Assembly (NCBI RefSeq): GCF_036226445.1
Contig: NZ_CP108474.1
Coordinates: 6,944,001 to 7,008,000, forward strand
From: Streptomyces sp. NBC_01255
GTDB taxonomy: Bacteria; Actinomycetota; Actinomycetes; Streptomycetales; Streptomycetaceae
DNA length: 64,000 nucleotides
Reading direction: 5' to 3'
Part shown: positions 34,260 through 43,197 of the stretch, piece by piece
How the letters are laid out: every line of letters starts with the position of its first letter
Numbering within the stretch: position 1 is the stretch's first letter
Notes under the pieces: model-generated
Told to the model about the DNA's origin: nothing
The model's input: only the letters and a program-made list of their open reading frames with translations
Database searches by the model: none
Program-made: the position numbers and the translations under genes

Positions 34260-36476
34260 CTACTCCTCGGGCGTCGCGAGGAGACCCTCAAGGAGCGGCC
34301 GCAGTCGCGTCGTACGCTCCGGAGCGATCCCCTCGGCCACCGCGCGGGCCAGCGCCTGGTCCACGCCGTGGACGACCGACAGATGACGCTCCGCCCGGCC
34401 GAAGGCCGTGTACACCCAGGCGCGGCTCAGGCCCGCCGCGGCGTCCCCGGGCAGCACCGCGACCACCGCGGGCCAGCGCGTCCCGGCCGCCTGGTGCGCG
34501 GTGAGCGCCCAGCCGTGCCGCAGCGCCGACTCCACCCGCTCCTTCGGAACGAGGAGCTCGTCGTCGCCGCTCCGCAGGCGCAGGCCCTCGGCGTCGGCCG
34601 ACACGACCGTCCCCGTCACGGTCCGGCCCGGCACCGGCGCGTACGCCACCCGGTCCCCGGGGTCGTAGCCGCCGAAGCGGCCGGGGCCCGGGTTGAGCCG
34701 CTGCTTGAGCGCGGCGTTCAGCGCGCGCGTGCCCGCCGAGCCGCCGTGCCCGACCGTGATCACCTGGGTCTGCTCGGCCGGTACGCCGATCGCCCGGGGC
34801 ACCGAGTCCGCCACCAGCTGGACCGTACGGTGCACGGCCTCGCCGGCATCCCGGACGGGGACGATCACGACCTCCTTGCCGGGCGCCTCGACCTGGTTCA
34901 GCTCGCCGACGCCGATGCCCGACACGAGCTCGCCGAGCGGCCCCGGATCGGGCACGCGCGAGGCGATCCGCGGGCACACCCGGGCGGCGAGCGCGTCGGT
35001 GAAGACCCGGCCCGCGCCCGGCGCCCCCAGGACCTCGGGGTCGCCGCTCAGTACCAGCCGGCAGCCGTCCGGCAGCGATTCCACGAGCATCGCGGCCGTC
35101 TCCACGTCGAGCTGCGGCGCGTCGAGGACGGCCAGCACGTCCAGGGCGAGGGCGCCCTCCTCGTCGCGACCGGGACCGGCGGCCCCGGAGAGCAGCGCGG
35201 CGACCGTCACCGCGTCCGCCCCGGCGGCGCCGAGCGCCCGCCGCCCGCCCTCCGAGTGGACCGCGAGCAGCGCGCGCAGACCCCGCTCGCGGGCCGCCGC
35301 GACGAGCGCGACGGGTTCGGCGCGGGCCGCCTCGCCGCCCGTGTGCAGGACGAGTCCGTGCGCCCCGGCGGCGCGGTCGAGCTCGGGACCGTCCCAGGTG
35401 TCGGCGGTGGCCGTTCTGACGAGCCGGGAGAGACCGTCCGCGAGGCTCTCCTCCGCCAGCGCGTACCGGTCGAGCCCGAGCAGCACGGGCGTGGCCGGCT
35501 CCTCGGCGGCCTCGGCCGCCTCCGCCGCCTCATCGGCTTCGTCCTCGTCGGTGCCGTGCTCCTCCGTCTCCTCCTGGAAGACGAGGACGGCCCCTTCGGA
35601 GACGGCCACCTCGACGGCCTTGTCCGGATCGGGCACCGAGTGCCGGGCGAGTCCGGCACACACGGTCCGGAGCTCCAGCGCGGTGTGGCCCTGGAGCGCG
35701 GCCTGCTCGAGGAGCCGGACCGTCAGGGCGACGGTCCGGCGCGGGTCGTCGGGCCCGCACGCGGCGCCGAGCAGCGCCCGCGCGAAACCGTCGGCCTGCT
35801 CCGGTCGCACCCCGGGCACGGCGAGGAGCTGCCAGGGGTCCTCGCGCAGCGCACCGGCGGCGCCCTCGCCGAGCGCGGCGGCGACCTGTCCGGCCAGCGT
35901 CTCGGGCGCGCCGCCCTCGGCCAGTACCTCCCGCACGGCCGCCGTGGTGCCCGCCGCCGGAACCGGCGCGGCGTCCTGGGCGGGAGGCCGCACGGTCATG
36001 GCGGGGGCCGCCTCGGGGGCGGGGCGCCGGGGCGCGGGCGCCGGAGCCTCGTAGAACGCGCTGCCCGCGGCCGCGCCGCCCTCCACGGCCCGGACCGCCG
36101 CGAGGAGGTCGGCCGCCGTACCGCTCAGCTTGGCGCCGCTCGCCACCGGGCCCTCCTTCTCGGCCTTCCGCGCCTCGATCCGGGCCCGCAGCTCACGCTG
36201 CGCGGCGAGCTCGGCCTGCGCGTCGCTCAGCTCGGGCGTGTCGGAAGCCTGGGCGGCCTCGGTGCCGGCGTCCGTCCCGTCTTCGGCGGCGTCCGTCCCG
36301 TCTTCGGCCTCGGGCGTCTCCGTGTCGGCGGTTCCGGTCGTGTCGGCGGCTCCGGTGGCCTCGGCGCCCTCTCGTACGTCCTCGGCGGGTGCCTCGACAG
36401 GCTCCACGACGGGCTCCTCGATGGGGGCCACGGCCTCGGGTGCCTCGGGCGCGGTCTCCCCGGCAGGCTCGGTCAC
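34260..36476 (-). CDS. RecD2-like helix-hairpin-helix protein with degenerate helicase motifs
   Basis: A 738-residue protein. Residues 1-about 120 are acidic and disordered. A RecD2-type helix-hairpin-helix follows (GAAGALREDPWQLLAVPGV, about 205-225). The helicase region is recognisable but damaged: the P-loop position reads HTGGEAARAEP (about 380-390) with no Gly-Lys-Thr, and the Walker B region LAVLDAPQLDVE (about 445) lacks Asp-Glu, while later segments (RLVLSGDPEVLGAPGAGRVF, ALTAHQAAGTRWPAVVAVLPG, WVYTAFGRAERHLSVV) still align with RecD2. It is likely inactive as an ATPase. GTG 36476 overlaps the stop of the aldo-keto reductase gene (GTGA). Confidence 0.8.
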   Translation of the reverse strand: MTEPAGETAPEAPEAVAPIEEPVVEPVEAPAEDVREGAEATGAADTTGTADTETPEAEDGTDAAEDGTDAGTEAAQASDTPELSDAQAELAAQRELRARIEARKAEKEGPVASGAKLSGTAADLLAAVRAVEGGAAAGSAFYEAPAPAPRRPAPEAAPAMTVRPPAQDAAPVPAAGTTAAVREVLAEGGAPETLAGQVAAALGEGAAGALREDPWQLLAVPGVRPEQADGFARALLGAACGPDDPRRTVALTVRLLEQAALQGHTALELRTVCAGLARHSVPDPDKAVEVAVSEGAVLVFQEETEEHGTDEDEADEAAEAAEAAEEPATPVLLGLDRYALAEESLADGLSRLVRTATADTWDGPELDRAAGAHGLVLHTGGEAARAEPVALVAAARERGLRALLAVHSEGGRRALGAAGADAVTVAALLSGAAGPGRDEEGALALDVLAVLDAPQLDVETAAMLVESLPDGCRLVLSGDPEVLGAPGAGRVFTDALAARVCPRIASRVPDPGPLGELVSGIGVGELNQVEAPGKEVVIVPVRDAGEAVHRTVQLVADSVPRAIGVPAEQTQVITVGHGGSAGTRALNAALKQRLNPGPGRFGGYDPGDRVAYAPVPGRTVTGTVVSADAEGLRLRSGDDELLVPKERVESALRHGWALTAHQAAGTRWPAVVAVLPGDAAAGLSRAWVYTAFGRAERHLSVVHGVDQALARAVAEGIAPERTTRLRPLLEGLLATPEE

Positions 36477-37450
36477 AGGGTGCTCCAGTCGTGATCCGGA
36501 TAGCGGTGCACGGGCGCCGACACATCGTCCAGCGCCCGGCAGATCTCGTCAGGAAGACTAAGGCTCTCCACCGACAACGCGGCCGTGAGCTGCCGCGCCG
36601 TGCGCGCGCCGACGATCGGCGCGGTCACTCCCGGCCGGTCGCGGACCCAGGCGAGCGCCACCTCCAGCGGGGTCGTGGCGAGCCCGTCGGCGGCGGTTGC
36701 GACCGCGTCCACGATCCGGCTCGCGGCCTCGTCCAGGTACGGCTCCACGAAGGGCGCCATCGTCTCCGACGCGCCCCGCGAGTCCGTCGGGGTCCCGCTG
36801 CGGTACTTGCCCGTCAGGACCCCGCGGCCGAGGGGCGAGGAGGGCAGCAGACCTATTCCGAGGTCCAGGGCGGCGGGCAGCACCTCGCGCTCCACGCCCC
36901 GCTGGAGCAGCGAGTACTCCAGCTGCGCGCCCGCGAGCCGGGTCCGGTCCCCGCCGAGCTGCCAGGTGCCCGCCTTGGCCAGCTGCCAGCCGCAGAAGTT
37001 CGCCACGCCCGCGTATCGCGCCCGCCCGCTCCGTACGGCGATGTCGAGGGCCTGGAGGGACTCGTCGAGGGGCGTGCACGGGTCGTAGGCGTGCAGCTGC
37101 CACAGGTCCACGTGGTCGGTGCCGAGCCGGGTGAGGGAGGCGTCGAGTGCGGCGAGCAGATGCCCGCGCGAGCCGTCGGTGCGCCGGTCGGGGTCCGCGA
37201 CGCTGCCCGCCTTGGTCGACAGGACGAGGTCCTGCCGGGGCACCAGACGCTCCATCAGGCGCCCGAGCAGATACTCCGCCTCGCCCCCGCCGTACACGTC
37301 GGCGGTGTCCACGAGCGTGCCGCCCGCGTCCCAGAACGCCTTCAACTGCTCGGCGGCGTCGTGCTCGTCGGTGTCCCGCCCCCAGGTGAGCGTGCCGAGT
37401 CCGATGCGCGACACGCGCAGGCCGGTACGTCCGAGATGCCTCTGCTCCAT
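36473..37450 (-). CDS. Aldo/keto reductase
   Basis: A 325-residue NADPH-dependent TIM-barrel oxidoreductase. The catalytic tetrad is Asp48, Tyr53, Lys80 and His120 (VDTADVYG, LSTKAGS, LWQLHAYDP). C-terminal APIVGARTARQL is the cofactor-binding segment. The substrate is unknown. Its stop codon overlaps the GTG of the RecD2-like gene, an odd partnership that implies co-translation rather than shared function. It is divergent from the F420-dependent LLM enzyme. Confidence 0.9.
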   Translation of the reverse strand: MEQRHLGRTGLRVSRIGLGTLTWGRDTDEHDAAEQLKAFWDAGGTLVDTADVYGGGEAEYLLGRLMERLVPRQDLVLSTKAGSVADPDRRTDGSRGHLLAALDASLTRLGTDHVDLWQLHAYDPCTPLDESLQALDIAVRSGRARYAGVANFCGWQLAKAGTWQLGGDRTRLAGAQLEYSLLQRGVEREVLPAALDLGIGLLPSSPLGRGVLTGKYRSGTPTDSRGASETMAPFVEPYLDEAASRIVDAVATAADGLATTPLEVALAWVRDRPGVTAPIVGARTARQLTAALSVESLSLPDEICRALDDVSAPVHRYPDHDWSTL

Positions 37451-37579
37451 GGGCGCGAGATTACTGGCCAGGGCACCACGCGGAGAGAGCCTGTGGACAA
37501 CCGGACCCTGACGGATGCCGGAGCAGCGCGCTAGAGTCCGGCCAACAGGGACGTTACCGATGGGTAAGGGGTGTGTGGC

Positions 37580-38629
37580 ATGCGGCTCGGCATCAACCTC
37601 GGCTACTGGGGCGCCGGAATGGACGGCGACAATCTCGCCGTCGCCCAGGAGGCGGACCGCCTCGGCTACGACGTGTGCTGGGCCGCCGAGGCCTACGGCT
37701 CGGACGCCCCCACGGTCCTCGCCTGGGTCGCGGCGAAGACGGAGCGGATCGACGTCGGCTCCGCGATCATGCAGATCCCGGCGCGCCAGCCCGCCATGAC
37801 GGCGATGACCGCCGCCACGCTCGACTCGCTCACCGGCGGCCGGTTCCGCCTCGGCCTCGGCGTCTCAGGACCCCAGGTCTCCGAGGGCTGGTACGGCGTG
37901 AAGTTCGACAAGCCGCTCGCCAGGACCCGCGAGTACGTCGAGATCGTCCGCAAGGCCATGACCCGCGAGCGTCTCAGCTACGAGGGCGAACACTGGACCC
38001 TGCCGCTGCCCGACGGGCCCGGCAAGCCCATCAAGCTCACCGTCCACCCGCAGCGTGAGCACATTCCGCTCTATATCGCCGCCATCGGCCCCAAGAACCT
38101 GGAGCAGACCGGCGAGATCGCCGACGGCGCCCTGCTGATCTTCCCCTCCGCCGAGCACCTGGAGGAGACCGCGCTGCGCCACCTGCGTGCGGGCCGCGAG
38201 AAGGCCGGGCTGACCATGGACGGCTTCGACGTCTGTCCGACGCTGCCGCTCGCCCTCGGCGAGGACGTGACGGCCCTCGCCGACGTCTTCCGGCCGTACA
38301 CCGCGCTGTACGTCGGCGGCATGGGCAGCCGCAAGCAGAACTTCTACAACCAGCTCGCGCAGCGCATGGGCTACGAGAAGGAGGCCGCCGAGATCCAGGA
38401 CAAGTACCTGGCCGGCGACAAGGCGGGGGCCGCGGCCGCCGTGCCCCACAGCCTGATCGACCAGACGACCCTGCTCGGTTCCGTCGAGCGGATCGCCGAG
38501 CGGATGACCGCCTACGCGGAGGCCGGGGTCACCACCCTGACCCTCGCCCCGGCCGGCTTCACGCTCGACGAGCGGCTGGCGGCCCTGCGGGCGGGCGTCG
38601 AGGCGATGGAGCGCGCGGGCCTGTCGTAG
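37580..38629 (+). CDS. LLM-class F420-dependent oxidoreductase (Rv3520c type)
   Basis: A 349-residue luciferase-like monooxygenase-fold protein, matching the F420-binding Rv3520c subfamily (MRLGINLGYWGAGMDGDNLA at the start, GRFRLGLGVSGPQVSEGW, PLYIAAIGPKNLEQTGEIAD). Such enzymes use coenzyme F420 to reduce or oxidise unknown substrates in actinobacteria. ATG 37580 is preferred over GTG 37571; TAAGGGG precedes it. It is followed by a strong hairpin at 38677. Confidence 0.87.
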   Translation: MRLGINLGYWGAGMDGDNLAVAQEADRLGYDVCWAAEAYGSDAPTVLAWVAAKTERIDVGSAIMQIPARQPAMTAMTAATLDSLTGGRFRLGLGVSGPQVSEGWYGVKFDKPLARTREYVEIVRKAMTRERLSYEGEHWTLPLPDGPGKPIKLTVHPQREHIPLYIAAIGPKNLEQTGEIADGALLIFPSAEHLEETALRHLRAGREKAGLTMDGFDVCPTLPLALGEDVTALADVFRPYTALYVGGMGSRKQNFYNQLAQRMGYEKEAAEIQDKYLAGDKAGAAAAVPHSLIDQTTLLGSVERIAERMTAYAEAGVTTLTLAPAGFTLDERLAALRAGVEAMERAGLS

Positions 38630-38676
38630 GACGCCGGCCCGGCTCCGTAAGGACGAGAAGGACCAGGGCGAAAAGA

Positions 38677-38752
38677 AGGCCCGCGGGGGGTGATCCCGCG
38701 GGCCTGGGCCTGCGGCCGTGGTGGGGGCTCGGGGGTCTTCCCCGCCACGGCC
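38677..38752 (+). terminator. Two successive hairpins after the LLM gene
   Basis: AGGCCCGCGGG pairs with CCCGCGGGCCT (38677-38705). A second hairpin has outer arms GGCCGTGG/CCACGGCC with an inner GGGG/CCCC (38714-38752). The 282-bp gap to the ferritin-like gene (38630-38911) holds these and no reading frame I support; TTGACT at 38859-38864 may be a -35 box. Confidence 0.75.
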
Positions 38753-38911
38753 GTCACGCAGCACAACGGCTCCGCAGGGCCACCGGTTACGCCCCCGGGC
38801 CTCACTCTTTCGGCCGAGTAGTCAGGCCCTCCTGTTGCCCCCCGCCCCGGACCGCATTTGACTCGGTGGTCCGGGGGCGACGAAGTGCGGTTACGCACGG
38901 AGGTGGCGGCG

Positions 38912-39697
38912 ATGCTCACGGCCAAGAGCCTGTTCCAGGAAATCATCGACGACGACGAGTCCTTCCGGCTCTTCTGCTCCATCGCCGCCAGCGGCGAATC
39001 CCAAGGGGGCTGGGAGAACGCGCGGATCGCGGCCCTCGTCGCCCCCGGCATGCGCGAACTCGCGCCCAAGATCACCCGCCACGGCGCCGACGAGGACAAA
39101 CACGGCCGGATCTTCAACGCCCTGCTGAAGAAGCGCGGCCTCGAACCCCTCCCCGTACCGCCCGAGACCGACTACACGATGCTGCTCGAACAGCGCGGGA
39201 TCGGCCTCGCCCACGACAAGCTCCGCGGCGACGAGCCGCTGACCGAGTCGGACATCATCGTCTACCTCGCCCACAGCCGGGTCACCGAGCAGCGGGCCGC
39301 CGACCAGATGGACATGCTCGTCACGTACTTCGGGGACCATCCCGAACTGGGCAGGGCCATCCACATGATCGACAACGACGAGACGAACCACCTCGCGTAC
39401 TGCCACGAAGAGCTGCTCCGGCTGGCTCGTGAGGGCCACGGCCGGCTCATCCAGCGCACCCTGCGCGAGTCCGCGCTCGCCGAGATCCAGGTCTACCGGG
39501 ACGTCAGCCTCGCCGTGATGAGCCACATGGGCCGCATCCTGCGCTGGCCCAAGCCCAAGGCGGCCACCCTCGCCGCCGGGATCCGCGGCATGTACGCGTA
39601 CGAGCGCGTCGCCGGCTGGCACAAGATGGTGAACCTGAGGATGCCCGAACGGCGCGACGCCCTCGGAGGGCCCGCGACCCCCGCCCCCGCCTTCTGA
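38912..39697 (+). CDS. Ferritin-like diiron protein
   Basis: A 261-residue, mostly helical protein. Two ExxH motifs (Glu61-His64 in GADEDKHGRIF; Glu157-His160 in DNDETNHLAYCHEE) and Glu126 (VTEQRAAD) give a carboxylate-bridged diiron site typical of ferritin-like oxidases. The C-terminal 60 residues are basic with KPKAATLAAGIRGMYAYERV. ATG 38912 follows GGAGG; longer starts at 38858 are less likely. The reaction catalysed is not known. Confidence 0.82.
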   Translation: MLTAKSLFQEIIDDDESFRLFCSIAASGESQGGWENARIAALVAPGMRELAPKITRHGADEDKHGRIFNALLKKRGLEPLPVPPETDYTMLLEQRGIGLAHDKLRGDEPLTESDIIVYLAHSRVTEQRAADQMDMLVTYFGDHPELGRAIHMIDNDETNHLAYCHEELLRLAREGHGRLIQRTLRESALAEIQVYRDVSLAVMSHMGRILRWPKPKAATLAAGIRGMYAYERVAGWHKMVNLRMPERRDALGGPATPAPAF

Positions 39698-39718
39698 GGG
39701 CGCGGTCTCACGCCGACC

Positions 39719-40702
39719 TCACAGCCAGCCGCGCCGCTTGAACAGCCGGTAGAGACCGGTGACGATCCCCGCCATCAGGACGATCAGCGCCGGGTAGGAC
39801 CAGGTCCAGCCCAGCTCGGGCATGTGGTCGAAGTTCATGCCGTAGATCCCCGCGATCATCGTGGGGACCGCGGCCATGGCCGCCCACGCCGAGATCTTCC
39901 GCATGTCGTCGTTCTGCCGGACGCCCATCTGCGCGAGATGGGCCGAGAGCACGTCGGACAGCAGCCGGTCGAGCCCCTCCACCTGCTCGTTCGAGCGCAG
40001 CAGATGGTCGTTGACGTCGCGGAAGAAGGGCTGGGCGTGCTGGTTCACGAAGGGCACCGAGCCGGCCGTCAGCCGGGCGAGCGGACCGGCCAGCGGGCCG
40101 CTCGCCCGCCGGAACTCCAGGACCTGCCTCTTCGCCGTGTAGATCCGCTCCGCGGTGTTCGACGGATTGCCGCCGGTCGGCGCGAACACGTCCGCCTCCA
40201 GCTCCTCCAGGTCCACCTGGAGCTCACCCGCCACATCGAGGTAGTGGTCCACGACCGCGTCGCTCACCGCGTACAGCACCGCCGTCGGCCCGTGCCTCAG
40301 CACCGCCGGCTCCGCCTCCAGCCGCCTGCGCACCGCCGCCAGCGCCGCGCCCTCGCCGTGCCGGACGGTCACCACGAAGGAGTCGCCGACGAACAGCATC
40401 AGCTCGCCGGAGGAGACCCGGTCGCTCTCCGGCTCGTAGACGATCGGCTTGAGCACCACGAACAGCGAGTCGTCGTAGACCTCCAGCTTCGGCCGCTGAT
40501 GGGCCTTCAAGGCGTCCTCGACGGCCAGCGGGTGCAGCGCGAACTCCGAGGCGACGTGGGCGAACTCCGCCTCCGACGGCTCGTGCAGCCCCACCCAGAG
40601 GAAGGCGTCCCCCGTCCGGCGCGCCTCGTCCAGCGCGTCGGACAGGTCGGCGGGCCCGGGAGTCCGGCGCCCGTCCCGGTAGATGGCTGAGTCCACGATC
40701 AC
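39719..40702 (-). CDS. corA: Magnesium/cobalt transport protein CorA
   Basis: A 327-residue CorA-family channel. A long soluble N-terminal domain ends in the coiled stalk helix, then two C-terminal transmembrane helices joined by the invariant loop motif YGMN (IAGIYGMNFDHMPE). The protein ends KRRGWL, with the typical basic tail. GTG 40702 follows GGGGGAG. CorA pentamers import Mg2+ (and Co2+, Ni2+). No riboswitch is visible upstream. Confidence 0.93.
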   Translation of the reverse strand: MIVDSAIYRDGRRTPGPADLSDALDEARRTGDAFLWVGLHEPSEAEFAHVASEFALHPLAVEDALKAHQRPKLEVYDDSLFVVLKPIVYEPESDRVSSGELMLFVGDSFVVTVRHGEGAALAAVRRRLEAEPAVLRHGPTAVLYAVSDAVVDHYLDVAGELQVDLEELEADVFAPTGGNPSNTAERIYTAKRQVLEFRRASGPLAGPLARLTAGSVPFVNQHAQPFFRDVNDHLLRSNEQVEGLDRLLSDVLSAHLAQMGVRQNDDMRKISAWAAMAAVPTMIAGIYGMNFDHMPELGWTWSYPALIVLMAGIVTGLYRLFKRRGWL

Positions 40703-40763
40703 GCGCCGTATTCTCCCCCGGCGCCCACCAGCACGCACGCGCGCGTGGCGCACACCGGCCACT

Positions 40764-40824
40764 CCCGCCATCCACGCGCTCGTGTGCGGGCATCCGGCCT
40801 CTCCCCGCCATCCACGCGCGCGTG
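40764..40824. repeat. 21-bp direct repeat upstream of corA
   Basis: CCCGCCATCCACGCGCTCGTG (one mismatch, T/G) occurs at 40764-40784 and 40804-40824, 40 bp apart. The second copy overlaps a palindrome CCACGCGCGCGTGG (40812-40825). The spacing of about four helical turns suggests a paired protein-binding site. Confidence 0.6.
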
Positions 40825-40826
40825 GA

Positions 40827-40868
40827 CCTAGGGTCTGTCCGCCGGATCAGGGTCGGATAGACCCTAGG
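40827..40868. repeat. REP-like imperfect palindrome
   Basis: CCTAGGGTCTGTCCG (40827-40841) pairs with CGGATAGACCCTAGG (40854-40868) with one mismatch and a 12-nt loop that includes GGATCAGG. It is related to the hairpin at 8911-8950, which shares GTCCG, the GGATCAGG loop and the overall size. It lies between corA (minus) and the phosphatase gene, ending 9 bp before the latter. Confidence 0.7.
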
Positions 40869-40877
40869 CTGGCCGCC

Positions 40878-41567
40878 ATGGCCACGTTGATCCTCGTCCG
40901 GCACGGACGCTCCACCGCCAACACCTCCGGAGTCCTCGCCGGGCGCATGCCCGGGGTCGCGCTCGACGAGCGCGGCGCGGCGCAGGCCGCCGCGCTCCCC
41001 GGGCGCCTCGCGGGCGTCCCGCTCGCCGCCGCCGTCTCCAGCCCCCTCCAGCGCTGCCGGGAGACCCTGCGGCCCCTCCTCGACGCCCGCCCGGACCTCC
41101 CGCTCCACGTCGAGGAGCGGATCAGCGAGTGCGACTACGGCGACTGGTCCGGCCGCAAGCTGGCGGAGCTGAGCGACGACCCCCTCATGGAGATCGTCCA
41201 GGCCCACGCCTCCGCGGCGGCGTTCCCCGGCGGCGAGTCCATGCGCGCCATGCAGACCCGCGCCGTCGAGGCCGTACGGGACTGGAACGCCCGGATCGAG
41301 GCCGAGCACGGCGAGGACGCCACGTACGTCATGTGCTCCCACGGGGACATCGTGAAGTCGATCGTGGCCGACGCGCTCGGCCTCCACCTCGACCTCTTCC
41401 AGCGCATCCACGTCGACCCGTGCTCGGTCACCGTCATCCGCTACACGCGGCTGCGCCCCTTCCTGCTCCGCCTCGGCGACACCGGCGACTTCGCCGGACT
41501 CGTCCCCCGGGAGACCCCCGACAGCAGCGGTGCGGCGGAGGTCGGGGGTGGTGCGGGCGCACCGTGA
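40878..41567 (+). CDS. Histidine-phosphatase-family protein (MSMEG_4193 type)
   Basis: A 229-residue histidine phosphatase superfamily member with the RHGRSTAN active-site motif at residues 8-15, the acid/second histidine region CSHGDI near 155, and ECDYGDWSGRKL in between. It belongs to the MSMEG_4193 family found beside mycothiol ligase genes in actinobacteria. ATG 40878 is the likely start. It is the first of three genes before mshC: phosphatase, DUF3090, SCO1664-like. The substrate is unknown. Confidence 0.87.
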   Translation: MATLILVRHGRSTANTSGVLAGRMPGVALDERGAAQAAALPGRLAGVPLAAAVSSPLQRCRETLRPLLDARPDLPLHVEERISECDYGDWSGRKLAELSDDPLMEIVQAHASAAAFPGGESMRAMQTRAVEAVRDWNARIEAEHGEDATYVMCSHGDIVKSIVADALGLHLDLFQRIHVDPCSVTVIRYTRLRPFLLRLGDTGDFAGLVPRETPDSSGAAEVGGGAGAP

Positions 41568-41634
41568 TCCCTTCGCGCAGTAGGGTGGACGCGCCGTTGT
41601 CGTACGACTGTCGAGACTTTAGGGAGCCGGGAAC

Positions 41635-42225
41635 GTGTCCCGTCAGGTGTTCCTCTACGACCCACCGGAGCGTTTCGTGGCCGGTACGGTCGGGCTGCCT
41701 GGCCGCCGTACGTTCTTCCTCCAGGCGTCGGCGAGCGGCCGGGTGACGAGCGTCGCGCTGGAGAAGGCGCAGGTCGCCGCACTCGCCGAGCGCATCGACG
41801 AGCTTCTGGACGAGGTCGTGCGCCGCACCGGCGGCAATGCCCCCGTCCCCTCGATCGCCCCCGCCGACAGCGCGGACACCGCCCCGCTCGACGCCCCCGT
41901 CGAGGAGGAGTTCCGGGTCGGCACCATGGCGCTCGCCTGGGACGGCGAGGAGCAGCGGCTGATCGTCGAGGCGCAGGCGCTCGTCGAGCTCGACGTGGAC
42001 TCCGAGGAGGACCTCGCCGAGGCCGAGGAGCGGATGCTCCAGGACGAGGAGAACGGCCCGCCGATGCTCCGCGTCCGGCTCAGCGGCGCCCAGGCCCGGT
42101 CCTTCGCCAAGCGGGCCCTGGACGTCGTCAACGCCGGCCGGCCGCCGTGCCCGCTGTGCAGCCTGCCGCTCGACCCCGAGGGGCACGTCTGCCCGCGCCA
42201 GAACGGATACCGCCGCGGAGCATGA
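41635..42225 (+). CDS. DUF3090 protein with C-terminal zinc-ribbon-like cysteines
   Basis: A 196-residue DUF3090 protein (SRQVFLYDPPERFVAGTVG at the start) conserved next to mshC in actinobacteria; function unknown. A C-terminal CPLCSLPLDPEGHVC provides three cysteines and a histidine that may bind zinc. GTG 41635 follows AGGGAGCCGGG. Its TGA overlaps the ATG of the SCO1664-like gene (ATGA). Confidence 0.87.
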   Translation: MSRQVFLYDPPERFVAGTVGLPGRRTFFLQASASGRVTSVALEKAQVAALAERIDELLDEVVRRTGGNAPVPSIAPADSADTAPLDAPVEEEFRVGTMALAWDGEEQRLIVEAQALVELDVDSEEDLAEAEERMLQDEENGPPMLRVRLSGAQARSFAKRALDVVNAGRPPCPLCSLPLDPEGHVCPRQNGYRRGA

Positions 42226-43028
42226 GCAGCAGCCCCGAGACCCTGCCGGCCGCGGAGCTGCTCGCCCACGGTGAGCTGACCGTGCGCGGCCGGGTCGGCG
42301 AGGCGTCCAACGCCGTGCTCTACTGCTCCGTCGCCCACGAGGGCCGCGAGGCGGCCTGCGTGTACAAGCCGGTCGCGGGGGAGCAGCCCCTGTGGGACTT
42401 CCCGGACGGCACCCTCGCGCAGCGCGAGGTCGCCGCGTACGAGATCTCCGAGGCCACCGGCTGGGGCCTGATCCCGCCGACGGTGCTCCGCGAGGGCCCG
42501 TACGGGGAGGGCATGGTCCAGCTGTGGATCGAGGCCGATCCGGAGGCGCGGCTCCTCGCCCTCACCGAGGACGAGGAGGCCGGGGACGGCTGGAAGGCCG
42601 TCGGGCCCGCTCGGATCGCCGAGGACCACACCGCGCTGCTCGTCCACGCCGACACCCCGGAGCTGCGGCGTCTCGCCGTCCTGGACGCCGTCATCAACAA
42701 CGGCGACCGCAAGGGCGGACATCTGCTGCCGGCCCCCGACGGACGCCTGTACGGCATCGACCACGGCGTCTCCTTCCATGTCGACGACAAGCTGCGCACG
42801 CTCCTCTGGGGCTGGGCGGGCGAGGAGCTGCCCGCCGAGTCGGCCGCGGTCCTCGACGGCCTGGAGCGGTCCCTGGGGCCCGGAGCGCCGCTCGGGACCC
42901 GCCTGGCGGAGCTGCTCACCGGGGCCGAGGTGGCGGCGGTACGCGCGCGCGTGGCCGCGCTGCGGGCGAGCGGGCGGCATCCGGAGCCCTCGGGGCTGTG
43001 GCCGGCGATCCCCTGGCCGCCGGTCTGA
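42222..43028 (+). CDS. SCO1664-family kinase-fold protein
   Basis: A 268-residue protein of the SCO1664/TIGR03843 family, coupled by an ATGA overlap to DUF3090. It has PI3/4-kinase-like residues: CVYKPVAGE (putative nucleotide-binding lysine, about residue 49), NNGDRKGGH (catalytic-loop-like, about 160-168) and GIDHGVSFH (metal-binding-like, about 181-189). I infer a HipA/PI4K-like phosphotransferase of unknown substrate. A mycothiol-related role is suggested by its constant proximity to mshC but has not been shown. Confidence 0.83.
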   Translation: MSSSPETLPAAELLAHGELTVRGRVGEASNAVLYCSVAHEGREAACVYKPVAGEQPLWDFPDGTLAQREVAAYEISEATGWGLIPPTVLREGPYGEGMVQLWIEADPEARLLALTEDEEAGDGWKAVGPARIAEDHTALLVHADTPELRRLAVLDAVINNGDRKGGHLLPAPDGRLYGIDHGVSFHVDDKLRTLLWGWAGEELPAESAAVLDGLERSLGPGAPLGTRLAELLTGAEVAAVRARVAALRASGRHPEPSGLWPAIPWPPV

Positions 43029-43197
43029 GGAACGGTCCAGGAAGGGACCAGACCGAAAAGTTTCGGCCATCGCGGGCCGGGTGGACCTGGACCCCTAGGG
43101 GGTATGCACGCAAGGCTCCGACCCGCAAGAGCGCCTAATCGGTCAAGATCCCGGGTCCGGTTCGTATCCGGAACACCTGTCCGGTTACGCTCGGGTC

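Noticed and set aside
34368..36494. A 708-codon open frame on the strand opposite the RecD2-like gene
   Set aside because: It is an antisense frame produced by GC-biased third positions; composition is Arg/Gly/Pro-rich with no domain, while the opposite frame has RecD2 motifs.
43034..43093. GGTCCAGG...CCTGGACC inverted repeat upstream of mshC
   Set aside because: The arms are 8 bp but 44 bp apart with no further symmetry; too weak to call an operator.
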